Source of the DNA: Megascapheus bottae
Lineage: Eukaryota > Chordata > Mammalia > Rodentia > Geomyidae
DNA length: 64,000 nt
Direction: 5' to 3'
Assembly: GCA_024803745.1 (NCBI GenBank)
Contig: JANJXV010000004.1
Location: forward strand, 49,609,858 to 49,673,857
The position numbers and the translations under genes are program-made. Below, in pieces: positions 46,141 through 57,327 of this stretch (the first letter of the stretch is position 1; each line of letters opens with the position of its first letter). The notes below the pieces were generated by a model. It was not told the origin of the DNA, made no database searches, and was given only the letters and a program-made list of their open reading frames with translations.

Positions 46141-46770
46141 TGTCCTATCTAAAACAACAACAACAAAAAGTTGCTGACATTAATTATGAAGCAAAATAGA
46201 CAACACAATGATCTTCCTTTAACAAGTATAGTGGCCCCAAAGCTGACTGTTGGATGCTCAGGACACAAAGAATACAGGAAGGAGCAGCTGGGTGCTTGGA
46301 TCTTCAATGACAGCCAGCGGTGTAAGTAGAAGGGTCTCATGACACCATCTGGGGTCTTCTGTTCCTTCTTTTTTTTTGCATTAGAACAAGTTAAAAATGA
46401 TTTCCATTCACTTTTAGTCTTTCAGTTTCTTTGATCTTTTTAAAGTCTCCATAAAAATTGCAAGTCAAAGGTAAATAGATGCGTTTTCTAGTGTAATATT
46501 TGTGTTTGTTTAAGGAAAAGAAAATAGGAGTGTCAGCCCCTCTGATAAGCAGAGGTCATTTGTCACTCGCCTGCTGCAGTGAAAGTCCATTAGTGCCAGG
46601 GGAAGAATACAGGGCAAGGCTGAAGCATCTTCTAGGTGCCTTCTCTCACTTACCCTTGACCTCGGGCAAAGTTGCTTGGAAGAAAGGGTGGTAGTTCATG
46701 GAGAAAGGTTATCTTCATATGCCACAGTTGCCCAATTAATGGGGAATGGTGCTGAGCTTAAGAGCAATTA
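46140..46770. other. candidate conserved non-coding element
   Basis: Repeat-free and of mixed composition, with no frame open across it. It holds homeodomain-like 'ttaattatgaag' near 46179 and 'ccaattaatggg' near 46730. The claim rests only on its look against AT-rich surroundings; a genome alignment would decide it. Confidence 0.3.
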
Positions 46771-47376
46771 TGAAAAACAGACAGACTTCCCTATCCCTCA
46801 GAGCATAATGAAAAAGCAATGATGGAATACCTGATCCCAAAAGTCATAAGAAAGTGAAGTTTCAAAAAAGAAAGACATGTTTACAGCAGCAACTTGAAAA
46901 GAACCCAGGAAGTGAGAGATAATTTTACTTTTTTTCTACATTGATTTTTATATATTTTGTTTGCAAAATCAATTGTATATGAAAATACCACTCAAGAAGA
47001 CAAGCTAACACTTATTCAGTAAACATTACATACTAAGCAATGGTAACAGACATAAAAAGAATTTTATATTGATATTTACTACATTTCACACATTGATTTA
47101 GTTTTTTTCATAGTTGTATGCACAACTTATTTTTACTCCATTATCAAAGCAATTAGAATATAAGATAAAATTATTGAATAGCAATTGTGAATCTTGAAAA
47201 TTATTGATACTGTAACTACCAGAAAAATATCCATAGGAAGAACCAAACATGTATTTAAGTTTTATCATTATTATAATTATTCTGCAGTAAGTGAAAGCCA
47301 TTTTGCTAAAATGGCCAAATTGAAGTTAATAGCATTTTTTTCTCCTTCTTAAAATGAAATCTAAAGAAAGTAACAA
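46771..47376. other. unique AT-rich sequence
   Basis: No gene or repeat is recognised. Confidence 0.5.
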
Positions 47377-47377
47377 A

Positions 47378-47568
47378 CTGGGCCGGGAGTTTGGCCTAGT
47401 GGTAGAGTGCTTGCCTAGCATGCATGAAGACCCGGGTTCGATTCCTCGGTACCACATACATAGCAAAAAGCCGGAAGTGGTGCTGAGGCTCAAGTGGTAG
47501 AGCTCTACCCTTGAGAAAGCCATCGACAGTGCTCAGACCCTGAGCTCAATCCCAGAACTGGCAAAAAA
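47378..47568 (+). mobile_element. near-consensus IDL-Geo-like SINE with intact Pol III boxes
   Basis: This is the cleanest copy in the window. The left monomer keeps a tRNA-type A box (tggcctagtgg, 47392-47402) and a perfect B box (ggttcgattcc, 47435-47445). The linker 'acatagcaaaaagccggaag' leads to the right monomer 'tggtgctgaggctcaagtgg', ending 'cccagaactggc' and an A-rich tail. A Pol III internal promoter is known for tRNA-derived SINEs. Whether this copy is transcribed is unknown. Confidence 0.92.
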
Positions 47569-47607
47569 GAAAGGAAGAAAGAAAGACAGAAAGGAAGAAA
47601 GACGAAA

Positions 47608-47690
<83 letters not shown>

Positions 47691-47755
47691 GCAGGGAGGG
47701 AGGGAGGGAGGGAGGAGGGAGGAAGGAAGGGAGGAAGGAAGGAAGAAAGAATAAA
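47569..47755. repeat. (GAAA)n and (GGGA)n microsatellite grown from a SINE tail
   Basis: About 25 GAAA units from the SINE tail pass into GA and GGGA/GGAA blocks. It is entirely purine on this strand. The poly-Phe/Ser open frame on the minus strand is an artefact. Confidence 0.95.
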
Positions 47756-47759
47756 AATA

Positions 47760-49385
47760 GAAGGACTAGTTGAGAAGGGAAGAAGAATCAGAGTGGGAAG
47801 GTGAGGCAAAAATGGTTAGTGTGAATATAGTACAGTGAATATGATCCATTAGTTATATAACATAGTAGTGTCATTGTGCCTTTTCATACAAACATGGATA
47901 ATTTTACTTTTATTATGATTTTTATTTGTTTATGTTCATTGAAGCCATATTTTTATTACCTTTAGTAAATTATATAAAGGGGTTTCCATTCAACATGTAG
48001 GTTTCTGAGTAAAAGGCATCTGTATCGATGTCACCACTTTAATCATTCTCTTGCTTCTCTTCTAAGTCCACACTTCTCATTAATGTTCATAGTTCTGCCT
48101 TCAAACTTGTGTGCACGCACGTGCTAGCGCACACACATGGATTATCAGAACTACATTCTCCCACCCTTCCTCTCCTTACTCTCTGCATTCATTAAGGCCC
48201 TCTTCCCTTGACCAAATCCTCTTTGACATAGAGAGTTTCTGCTTTCTGGTATTCATTTTGTTAGACTATAGAGAAATATATTTTAGATATTGGATTTTAC
48301 ACTGAAGACTGGGGTCATAAAAACTTTTATTATTGCTGTTCATTTGGTCTGAATGTATGAATTCTTTAAGCAGTATTTTCTCTTCTTCTATTCTGTTTTC
48401 TTCCCCCACAAAGATCCAGCATAAAAAGAAAAAGAGAAGCAAATCAGCTGCCCAGCATGAATTCTTGAGTGGTTATGGTTCCTGATGAGGTGTATTAGTT
48501 AAGTGTATCTAGCATCAGTCACTGTACGCCAACATGAATCCTTTTCTTAATGTCTTCACTGGCACATGCTCACTTAGATTATTTTCTGAAATCTCAAGAG
48601 ACTCTCATAAGGTGACAATGTGCACTGTCTGACCTAGCAAGCATTCACCTACTGCTCAGATGCTTTGAATTCTTTGGTGCTATTGAACAAAACTGTTTTT
48701 ATATTCTACCCATTGGTCAGTTAGGAGTATTTAAAGTCCTGGTCAGATTTTCTAGTCTTTCTTTAAACTTTTTTGATAGACAGGAAAGGATAAATGATTT
48801 TGCTCTCGACTAGCCAGCATTTCACTTGATTTTATTATGCTGACAGCAAAGGGCCTACTCTGAAGCAAATATGGAAAGAACACTGTCTTGTTAAATGTGT
48901 TGAAATTCAGAGGGAGGGCTCACCGCAGGTCCCTTTTGCATTGGAAACATCTATTCTTTTACTAGCAGTACATTTGAATTATCATCACCAAATTTTCGGA
49001 AGACATCATATGAGTTGATAGAAAATAAAGTGGAGAAGAAAATTAAATGGTTGATAAGATGAAACTGTCCAACCGGCCTAATTTTTAGCCTGCACTGTTC
49101 ACCATATGCTTTAACTAACATTTTTTTTCAATAATAACTTATTTCCTGTAGCATAAGTAAAAATAAAAATTATCATATGAAAACAGGCAAAATAATTTTC
49201 TTATATTTATTTTAGGGGCTGTTAAAGTTTATTTAAGATAGTATTGCATCTTCCACTTGAAATTTCATGGATTTGAACACAACTTTTCAGAAGTTATCAA
49301 AAATAATAAAATAGTGAACATCTCATGGAAAACTCAAGAATATTACTGGAGAATCATATTTTTTTGTTATTTTTAAATGGCATCA
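47760..49385. other. unique sequence
   Basis: No repeat or gene is recognised. A CpG-containing alternating purine-pyrimidine stretch lies at 48107-48137. Confidence 0.5.
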
Positions 49386-49387
49386 TT

Positions 49388-49627
49388 GTCAGGCAGCAGT
49401 GGCTCACACTTATAGATACTCCAGATGCTGAGACTGAGGATTGTGGTTCAAAGTCAATATGGGTAGGAGTGTCCATAAAACTCATATCCAATCAACTACC
49501 AAAATGGAGCAAGTTGCACTGTGGTTCAAATGGTAGAATATTAGCCTTAAGCTGAAGAACTCAGGGACAATGCCCAGGCCCAGAGTTCAAGCCTCATGAT
49601 CTAAAAAACAAAAACAAAAACAAAAAC
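49388..49627 (+). mobile_element. SINE, B1/Geo type
   Basis: 'caggcagcagtggctcacac', 'atccaatcaactaccaaaat', 'gccttaagctgaagaactca' and 'cccagagttcaagcctcatg' are in order, with a CAAAAA-repeat tail. Confidence 0.85.
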
Positions 49628-49629
49628 TT

Positions 49630-50645
49630 AGGGTTAGGAGTTGCAAGTTAAGTTTGTCATCACAAGAAGAAAAAGTGTCCAAAACTTAAATCCTAGAAAT
49701 CCAGAAATGCTTCTAAAATGTTATCAAATCATAGTCCAAAATACAGATATAAATGCCAAGCGATAGACCCCAATAATATTAACCAGTGCAAGGACTCAAG
49801 TTTAAATAAATTTAAGTCAATCTAATGTAAAAAGGAAAGGATGTTAGAAATATCTGAGAAACTAATGATCTTGTTCAGACTTGATCTTTCTGCTAACTCT
49901 CATTAAGAGATGAGACAATGGAGATACCCAAAAGATAAAGGAACTAAGAGAACACAGCATCATGACATGATCTACTTTAATAGCTACATCTCACCCACAG
50001 GTAAGACTAGAGTCAAACTGGTCCAGTTTTTGATATTTTTATCAGATCTTCTAGGAAAATTAAATGTAGATTTCCACAGAGTTTTCCCAGTGGCTTTCAT
50101 TTAGTACTTAACTATGGATGTAATTTAGAGAGGTAAGGACATAATTCACCAACAGTGATGACACTGAGGATGAGAATTTGGGGAATGGAGGACAAGAACC
50201 TATAAAGTATATGAAAAGATAAATAGCCCAAAAGAAAAACAGCAGGAAATCATGAAAGTTAAGGTTTCAAACTCAAGCATAACCAACAAATATTTGTGTG
50301 GCTTTGGGAAAGTTTCTTTTTTAAAATCATAAATGCTAAACATTTTAAATCTATCATTTTATCTATAATTTTAATACCACCAAACAAAATGTATTAAACT
50401 ACATCTTCCCTGGAAATTAGCAAGGAAAATTGAAATGGTCATTTTCTATTTATTAGGTTTGAGACACAATCTCCCTTAAAGGATTCAGCAGGTATCAGAA
50501 ATTTATATATAACAGTGGTGGCCATTGTTCTCAACTTACCACCTGGAATATAATAGGAACAACATATTAATCTTTGGTATTTCAAAATCAAAAAACAAAA
50601 TCTTAACCCAATTCACTCCATTGTAATAATCTCTGGTAAAACATA
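49630..50645. other. unique AT-rich sequence
   Basis: No gene or repeat is recognised. Confidence 0.5.
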
Positions 50646-50648
50646 AAA

Positions 50649-51086
50649 TTGAATTGGTTTGTTCTTCAATGGCTGTGTTGTAAATGTATAATCATTATAA
50701 TGGCTACAATGATGAGAAGTGTAGTCATTATTACTAATACTTTTTTCATTTTTCTAACAGGAGATATGGAGGATGAAATGATGTCCAATTTAATCTTAAA
50801 ATTAATTTCAACATCCTTTGAGATCTATGAGCCCAAATATCATTTTAACCTTGCAGAAACAATAACTTTTTATCATGTTTGCTTGCAATTTCTTACTCTT
50901 TTGAGGCAAATTCAGGAAAGCTTCAGAAAACATGTCCATGTGAATAAAGCACTTACTTCTTCATTCTTAGCTTATGCTTTCCATGTAATTGCTAATAAAG
51001 TTGCTTGGATATCTGGAATATTTTCTCTCCATTTCTGCTGTGACTATAAGTTCAGAACCACAGATTCTTTAATTTCTTTATTTTAA
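50649..51086 (+). other. 145-codon open frame, unidentified; possible exon
   Basis: I do not recognise this protein. It is the longest open frame in the window outside microsatellites and L1, in AT-rich DNA where stops are frequent. Inside it, 50739-50760 reads as a splice acceptor (a pyrimidine run ending TTTCTAACAG, with 'ttactaat' upstream as a possible branch site). From there an ATG at 50766 with purine at -3 and G at +4 opens 106 codons to the stop (MEDEMMSNLILKL at its start). An AATAAA lies 63 bases after the stop at 51149-51154. The sequence is rich in Leu, Ile, Phe and Ser with no signal peptide or domain I can name. Chance remains the default explanation; a terminal exon of an unseen transcript is the alternative. 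Confidence 0.2.
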
Positions 51087-51089
51087 AAC

Positions 51090-52125
51090 AAAAGAAAAAC
51101 TCAAAGTAATAGCATTTAACAAAATGACCTATTATTTTCCTAGAAGTAAATAAAGTTGCATTTGCCAATACATTATATACTTGTTTTTTTAATGTCTATG
51201 AATATTATAAGCTCTACATTAGAATAAATTTTCCCTAAGTATAAAATTCTCATCCAAAACATTCTTTTCAATCACTTCATAAAATGTTGCTCCGAAATTT
51301 AGTCAATTATTACAATCAATTCAAATGTGACAACAAAATATAAGTAATCAATTTATGCCAGTCTAATTTTGATTTCTAAATTATCTTAAAATGTTGCTAT
51401 GGTAAGATTTAAGGAAGGACAATTTTCTCCATCAAAAGCATGTGTGTATAACTATTTGTCTTATTTTGAAATGTCTAAGTATAATTCTGTAAAATTCCAT
51501 TAGAGAACCACGTGTTCAATTTTCTACTAAAATCAGTGCATGGCTATGTAATGAGTATATTAGTTTCAGAAGAAAAGTTTACCAATTCACTACCATTCAA
51601 TGTTGTGGGAAACCATTTAAGTCTCTTGATATTACTAGTGATTTAAATATAATGGATTGTGTTTTGAAGTAAAATATGATAAAATGTCTGTAATCTCTAT
51701 GATGACAAAAAGGAAAATACAAATCTTAAAAGAAAGGTTAACAGGTTTTACTCTGGGTAAGACTGATAACATTAATTATTCTGCAATCTGATTGACAATG
51801 AATTTTTGCTATTCTTTGCATAAACGTTGCAATTTCTTTTACGGCTGAAAAGTTACCTTCTAAAGGTAACCAGATCTTTAAGATCTTGTTCTCGAAAGCT
51901 TTGGCTTGCTTTAATGAATAAGGATTCAGCACTTTTGTCCTGTAGAAACACTGACTAACTCTTTCTAAGCTTTAGAGGTCAGTGATACTAAACATAGTGG
52001 AGGTACTTAAGCTACTTGAAGTCATTTTCATTAAAAGAAGTTCAGAAGTGGAATTCAGAATCTTCTGTAGGTTAAAATTTTAATGAGTTATTTTCGAGGC
52101 AATAATCTTTATATGTCTTTCATAT
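51090..52125. other. unique AT-rich sequence
   Basis: Nothing is recognised apart from the AATAAA noted with the open frame upstream. Confidence 0.5.
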
Positions 52126-52140
52126 AAAAAGATGAAGTGA
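52126..52140. repeat. target-site duplication of SINE, left copy
   Basis: aaaaagatgaagtga recurs exactly at 52329-52343. Confidence 0.85.
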
Positions 52141-52334
52141 GGGCCAGGAGTTTGGCCTAGTGGTAAAGTGCTTGCCTAGCATGCATGAAGACCCAGGTTT
52201 GATTCCTTAGTACCACACACATAGAAAAAGCCGGAAATGGGGCTATGACGTCAAGTGGTTGAGTTGTACCCTTGAGAAAGCCCAAGAACAGCACTCAGGC
52301 CCTGAACTCACACCCCAGGACTGGCAAAAAAAAG
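52141..52334 (+). mobile_element. IDL-Geo-like SINE with perfect target duplication
   Basis: 'gggccaggagtttggcctag', 'tggtaaagtgcttgcctagc' and 'acatagaaaaagccggaaat' run to 'caccccaggactggc'. The 15-bp direct repeat is perfect. The repeat starts with A-runs, as expected for L1-mediated insertion. It is a fairly recent copy. Confidence 0.92.
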
Positions 52335-52343
52335 ATGAAGTGA
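52329..52343. repeat. target-site duplication of SINE, right copy
   Basis: aaaaagatgaagtga, partner of 52126-52140; its first bases merge with the SINE poly-A. Confidence 0.85.
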
Positions 52344-53095
52344 ATGTAGTTATATCATTAGTTTATTAAAGAAATTATTGCTGTTTGGTGCTGTCCTATC
52401 AAGGTGAATGTACTATTAACCTGTGAGGAAGAAAGACTGATGGCTTTGCACTGTGTTTCATTTTCCAAACAACTTCAAAGAATTGTATGAGTTAATAGAT
52501 TTAAATGATAGAATTACAATTAGAGATAAACTAGTTTTCCTAAAAGAGAGCAACATATAGATTATATAGGTTATACAGAAGTGTATAACAGTGCACTAAA
52601 CACTGCATGTGGCTTTCTCAATTTATTCCATTTGATCTTAAAACAGAGCCTCCCATGTCATCATGAAATGCCTTTAAGATTCAATAAACATTCAAAGGTT
52701 TGAGAAGCAACTCTGTCATCCATCTACTATACTCAAGTGTTCATATATCTAACTGACATTAGGCTGGGAATCATGTCACTTCCTCACTTCTACAAACTCA
52801 GTGATGCACAACATAGTCCTTGTATTTCTTTAGGAGACCACTGGAATTCTAATAGCAATCACAAATTAATAATTCATTATCATTTGCTGATGAGTTTCAC
52901 TGTTACCTCATGGTATGTGAGTAGCTATGTAGTATAGTATAGAAAATTGTGTAATACATGATTAGTATTATCAACTTTGGGTCAATTGGTTTAGAATTTA
53001 AAATACCTAGAAGAAGTTTACTTCTCTGTTTTTATGTTTTATATTCAGTAAGTATTATAAAAAACAAAAAAATCTCCTATCATTTCTACTAAACT
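52344..53095. other. unique AT-rich sequence
   Basis: No gene or repeat is recognised. Confidence 0.5.
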
Positions 53096-53100
53096 ATATA

Positions 53101-53208
53101 TTTTTTTTGTTTGGTCAGTTGTGGGGCTTGAACTCAGGGCCTGGGCACTCTCCTTGGTGACTTCATGCTCAACACTAGAGCTCTGTCACTTGAGACACAG
53201 CACTACTT
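53101..53208 (-). mobile_element. SINE right-monomer fragment
   Basis: The plus strand has 'ggtcagttgtggggcttgaa', 'ctcagggcctgggcactctc' and 'ctagagctctgtcacttgag'. The B1-like half is missing. Confidence 0.8.
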
Positions 53209-53274
53209 ACAAAAGTTTTAAGATATAAAATAAAAATCAGCCAACATTCATTTTTGAAATAATTTGTTTATCCA

Positions 53275-54548
53275 TTGCTATTTTTGTTTTGTTTTGATTT
53301 GATTGTCAGTGTAATGGAGGGGTAACAGTTACAGTCCTAAGATAGTGAGCACATTACTTCCTTAATATTGTTACCCCTTCCCATAATTTTCTTCCACTTT
53401 CCCTCCCTCATCTTCTTCAATGCTGTAAAGTTAATTTCCAACATAATGTCTTCTGTTACATTGGGTCACCCTTTGTCTTTTTTCTCATCTTGTTTGTCCC
53501 CTTTAGTGCCCTAATTCACATAAACAAAGTAAGATAAATGCTATTTACTAGGTCCCAAAGTCAGATATGGATATAACAGGAAATACATCATGAAGGGGGA
53601 AAAAGAATAAAGAAATAACTTCACAAAGTGCATTAAAAACAACAACCACAAAAATAAACTTCTTGTTTCGACATCCTGGAATTCATTTCACTTATACTCA
53701 TCCTATGTTGCCATCTGTGCATAGTTTGAGCTATTGTTATCCTCTGCTAAGAAAATCCTAGATATGTACCAATTATTACAAATGAGGGACACCATGGAGC
53801 CTATGTTTCTTTGGGTCTGGCTTACTTCAGTTAATATGATTTTTTTCAAGTCTCTCCATTTCCTTACAAATGGGACAATGTCATTCTTTCTGATGGCAGC
53901 GTAGAATTCCATTGTGTGTAAGTACCACATCTTGATCCATTTATCTACTGAGGGGCATCTAGGTTTATTCCATATCTTAGCTATGGTAAATAATGCTGCA
54001 ATGAACATGGCTATGCTAGTGGCTTTAGTATGCCTTTGTTTTTGGCCATTTGGGTAAATACCCAGCAGTTGGATTGCTGGGTCATAGTGGAGCTCTGTGT
54101 TTAGTCTTCTGAGGAGTCTCCATACTGCTTTCCAGAGTGGTTGGACCAGTTACACTCCCATCAACAGTGCAGTAGCACTCCCTTCTGGCCACATCCTGGT
54201 CAGCATCTGTTGTTATTGGCTTTCATGATGATGACCATTCTAACTGGAGTGAGGTGGAATCTCAAAATCGTTTTGGTTTGCATTTGTTTTATGGCCAAAA
54301 ATGTCAAGCATTTCATGTATCTATTTCTTCTTCAGAGAAGTCTCTTTGTAAGTATTTAGCCCACTTTTTAATGGGATGGTTGTATCTTTGAGGATTTTTT
54401 TTGAGAGATTTAATTTTTATACTGTATGTATATTTTAGATATGAGGTACTGGTCTGTTGTATGACTAATGAAGATCTTCTCCCATTCTGGACTTTGTATT
54501 TATCATGTTAGCTGGGTCTTTTGCCATACAAACACTTGCCAGTTAAAT
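53275..54548 (-). mobile_element. 5'-truncated L1, about 1.3 kb
   Basis: On the minus strand it runs from within the C-terminal third of ORF2 (plus-strand edge 'gggtcttttgccatacaaac' near 54535) to the 3' UTR (C-rich 'cactttccctccctcatc' at about 53395). The 3' UTR type matches 1205-1775 and 12090-12250 and differs from the one at 54855. Confidence 0.88.
53700..54545 (-). pseudogene. L1 ORF2 C-terminal remnant
   Basis: An open stretch at 54008-53703 carries the standard C-terminal ORF2 signature (MFIAALFTIAKIWNKPRCP, then KWIKMWYLHTMEFYAAIRK). Upstream, the Cys/His region and the 'actccagttagaatgg'-type codons are interrupted by stops. No catalytic domain remains, so it cannot act as a reverse transcriptase. 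Confidence 0.85.
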
Positions 54549-54714
54549 GCTAATTACCTGTTTTTATCTCTAGTCATTAGAAAAATAACTTATCCTTGAA
54601 ATGAGGAAACAATTATATTTGAAGAAAATATCCTCTATTGTAATATATACCTGTAATATATAATAATATACATCATAAAATATAATTATATATGCATGTA
54701 CATAGGTATATATA

Positions 54715-54762
54715 TGTATGCATGTATGTATGTATGTATGTATGTATGTATGTATGTATGTG
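54715..54762. repeat. (TATG)n microsatellite
   Basis: About ten ATGT units within a longer TA-rich stretch from about 54640. Confidence 0.9.
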
Positions 54763-54784
54763 TATATATATTTCTCTAATTTCA

Positions 54785-54832
54785 GTGTTTGCCAATCCTG
54801 GCACTTGAATTCAGGTTCTGGGTGTAGTCACT
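54785..54832 (-). mobile_element. SINE interrupted by L1, right-monomer part
   Basis: The plus strand 'gtttgccaatcctggcactt' with 'gaattcaggttctgggtgta' is the 3' end of a minus-strand SINE. The rest of the SINE resumes at about 55360, beyond an L1. Confidence 0.75.
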
Positions 54833-54844
54833 GATTTTTTTTCC

Positions 54845-55325
54845 TTCTTTTTTTCATATTTTTTATTGTAATTAATAGAAGGGTTACATGATATTTGCCA
54901 GATAGGAAGTGCATTAATTCACATACATTGATACCCTTTCACATGCCTTGATCCCCATTTCCCTCCCCCGACCCCCATCCCTCATCTTGTTTTCCCCCCT
55001 TCCCTATCCAATTTCAAAAAAACAAATACAAATATATCCGATATATCAGGTAACAAAGTGGGATACTGTAACAATATGAGATAACCAAGGGACAGCAAAA
55101 GAGATGAGAGATAACATAGTACATTAAGGACAACAATCATTAATTATATGACTTTTGTTTCAATATCCTGGAGGTCCTTTCAATTAGCTTCATATTATAT
55201 GGCCTTATGTATCTAGGTTTTGCTCTATTGCAAATCTCTGCTACTGATTATGACAAATGAGGGAAATGATTGAGCCTAAGTTCCTTTGAGTCTGGCTTAC
55301 TTCACTTAATATGATTTTTGTAAGT
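54845..55325 (-). mobile_element. L1 3' end nested in a SINE
   Basis: The plus strand 'ttttttattgtaattaatag', 'aagggttacatgatatttgc', 'tttccctcccccgacccc' and 'cttgttttcccccc' is the younger L1 3' UTR. It reaches the ORF2 end ('ggcttacttcacttaatatg') at about 55315. It lies between the two halves of a SINE and is therefore younger than that SINE. Confidence 0.85.
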
Positions 55326-55354
55326 AGTTAATTTTTAAGTAGTTAATGGAGCTA

Positions 55355-55457
55355 GGAGTTTCAAGGATTTTTCTGTCTCAGCTGGCTTTGAACTTAGATC
55401 CTCAGATCTCAGCCTCCTGAGTAGCTAGGATTATGAGTGAGTCACAGATGCCTGGGT
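55355..55457 (-). mobile_element. SINE interrupted by L1, B1-like part
   Basis: The plus strand 'cagctggctttgaacttaga', 'tcctcagatctcagcctcct' and 'gagtagctaggattatgagt' is the B1-like half of the SINE begun at 54785. The middle of the SINE (around the 'ctgagctcttcagctcaag' segment) is missing. Confidence 0.8.
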
Positions 55458-55459
55458 AT

Positions 55460-56690
55460 TTCAGTGTTGGCTATTTCAGTAGGTTTTTTTGTTTGTTTGT
55501 TTTAGTTTAGTTTTGTTTTTAATAAGTCTGTAAGATTTTTGAATTAACATTTTATACCTTACATATTCTTCTCCATTTTTTAGTATTTAATTTAGTCACA
55601 GAAAGAGAACCCACAAACAATTGTAGAACTGCATCTCCCAACACCATTAACATGAACTTTTCAACAATCTTGTTAATATGCATATTCACTCCTTTAAACT
55701 TCATTAAACATTCCTTGTTTCTGTATTTTATTCTCTGATTTGATGTCCTTCAATTCATTCTGCATACTCTGATCTTAATGATATCCCTACTACTCCTAAG
55801 GAGATCTCTTTTCAAATTTATCACATTGTAATTTCAGTGATGCCTTTGGCCTTAGGATAAAACCCCATTTCAACCATGACATTCAAGAATTATGCAGTCT
55901 CTTACAGCACCTAACACAATCTATTGCTCTGTTATATCATTTCACACTTTATCTTTCCTTACTACCACAAAAAATTATCCATGATAAATTTATGTAAAAG
56001 AAACTTTTGTATGAACATATTAGATTATGGTTTAAAAGAAAAAAATAGAAGCCCAGTATAAAGCTCCTTGTGCATTGTTTCCAAATTTAGCTAACACCTC
56101 AATGGGCAGGTTTCTAAACAACTTGTGTAAGAAGGAAATAGGGGGTAGCAGGAATCCTTCCTGTCAAGCAGCATAGACAATTTCCAGAACTTACTCGGAC
56201 ATGTAGGATCAACAATCCATCAAAATGGGCTCTGAAATTGTTATGGACTTAGTAAAATTCACAAGAGAAACTATTAATCCCTAGTACTAATGTATTTAAT
56301 GATAATCTAAATTATATTCTTATTTCTATTTATGCAAATTTAAATTAAAATTGTGAAAACATTGAAATGTGATTAAAATTCTCATTCTTTGACATACTAG
56401 TGGTATATGAATTTGTATGAAACATCTCTCTCATTCATATAATAAAATCATAGAATATGGAGGACAGAAACAATCTATGGCAAACTAAACACAGCAGAGT
56501 AAGTACTGAATATATATTAATGCCTATTTTGTTAAAATAACAAGTAAAACTAGTCAAAAGTTTGAATTTGTTACAGTCCCTTTAGAAAAGAAGAATGAAA
56601 TCATTCTATTTAGTTCACTGGCATTAATTTCAGTATATAATGAATGAAGCTAAATTAACTTACTTTTCAAATAATCTGCAGTATACCATT
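55460..56690. other. unique AT-rich sequence
   Basis: No gene or repeat is recognised beyond a short TTTG run near 55490. Confidence 0.5.
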
Positions 56691-56691
56691 G

Positions 56692-56696
56692 TGTGT

Positions 56697-56738
<42 letters not shown>

Positions 56739-56830
56739 TATGAAAAGGAAGGAGAGAGAAAGAGACACAGAGAGAGACACAGAGGGAAAGACAGATAGAC
56801 AAACAGAGACAGAGACCAAGAGACAAAGAG
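56692..56830. repeat. (GT)n followed by GA/CAGA-rich microsatellite
   Basis: A GT tract to about 56736 is followed after a short gap by AGAGAC-rich sequence. It resembles the CA-to-GA compound tract at 26788. Confidence 0.9.
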
Positions 56831-57073
56831 GAGGGAGGAGGATTGAATTCAATGCATACATTTTATGACTCAAGCTACAAACCCAACCCAAAGTATACAA
56901 CTTTTCTCATTTAGTTTTTCTTCCTATTATTCTATTTTCTATTATTTAGCTCTGAGTACATATTATTTAACAATCTCAAAAGTTTGTTTTGGGAAAATAG
57001 TCAAAACAAAATTTTGATTTTAAATTATTTTTATATTTCTTGTTTGCAAACTTTTTTTTTCACTAGAAAGCCT

Positions 57074-57089
57074 AAGAAAGAAATGACCT
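57074..57089. repeat. probable target-site duplication of SINE, left copy
   Basis: aagaaagaaatgacct matches 57312-57327 at 14 of 16 positions. Confidence 0.65.
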
Positions 57090-57090
57090 T

Positions 57091-57320
57091 GCCAGGCATG
57101 GTGGCTCATGCCTTTAATCCTAGCTATTCAGGAGGCTGAGATCTGAGGATCGGGGTTCAAAACCAGCACTGGCACTGAAGTCCGTGAGATTCTTGTCTCC
57201 AATTAACCAACAGAAAACACTGCAGCTCAAGGAGTAGCATGGTAGCCTTGAGCTGAAGAGCTCAGGGACAGTGCTGGGGCCCAGAGTTCAAGTCCCACAA
57301 TCAACAACAAAAAGAAAAAA
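57091..57320 (+). mobile_element. SINE, B1/Geo type, near full length
   Basis: The B1-like left half is very clear ('gccaggcatggtggctcatg', 'aatcctagctattcaggagg', 'ctgagatctgaggatc'). The right half has 'gccttgagctgaagagctca' and ends 'agtcccacaatc' with a CAAA/GAAA tail. It lacks about a dozen bases at the joint between monomers. Confidence 0.9.
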
Positions 57321-57327
57321 ATGTCCT

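Noticed and set aside
47378..47450. tRNA gene
   Set aside because: The A and B boxes are present, but the segment is the left monomer of a repeated SINE, lacks a convincing cloverleaf and occurs many times in the window.
47546..47809. Phe/Leu/Ser-rich open frame resembling a membrane protein
   Set aside because: It is the GAAA/GGGA microsatellite read on the minus strand.
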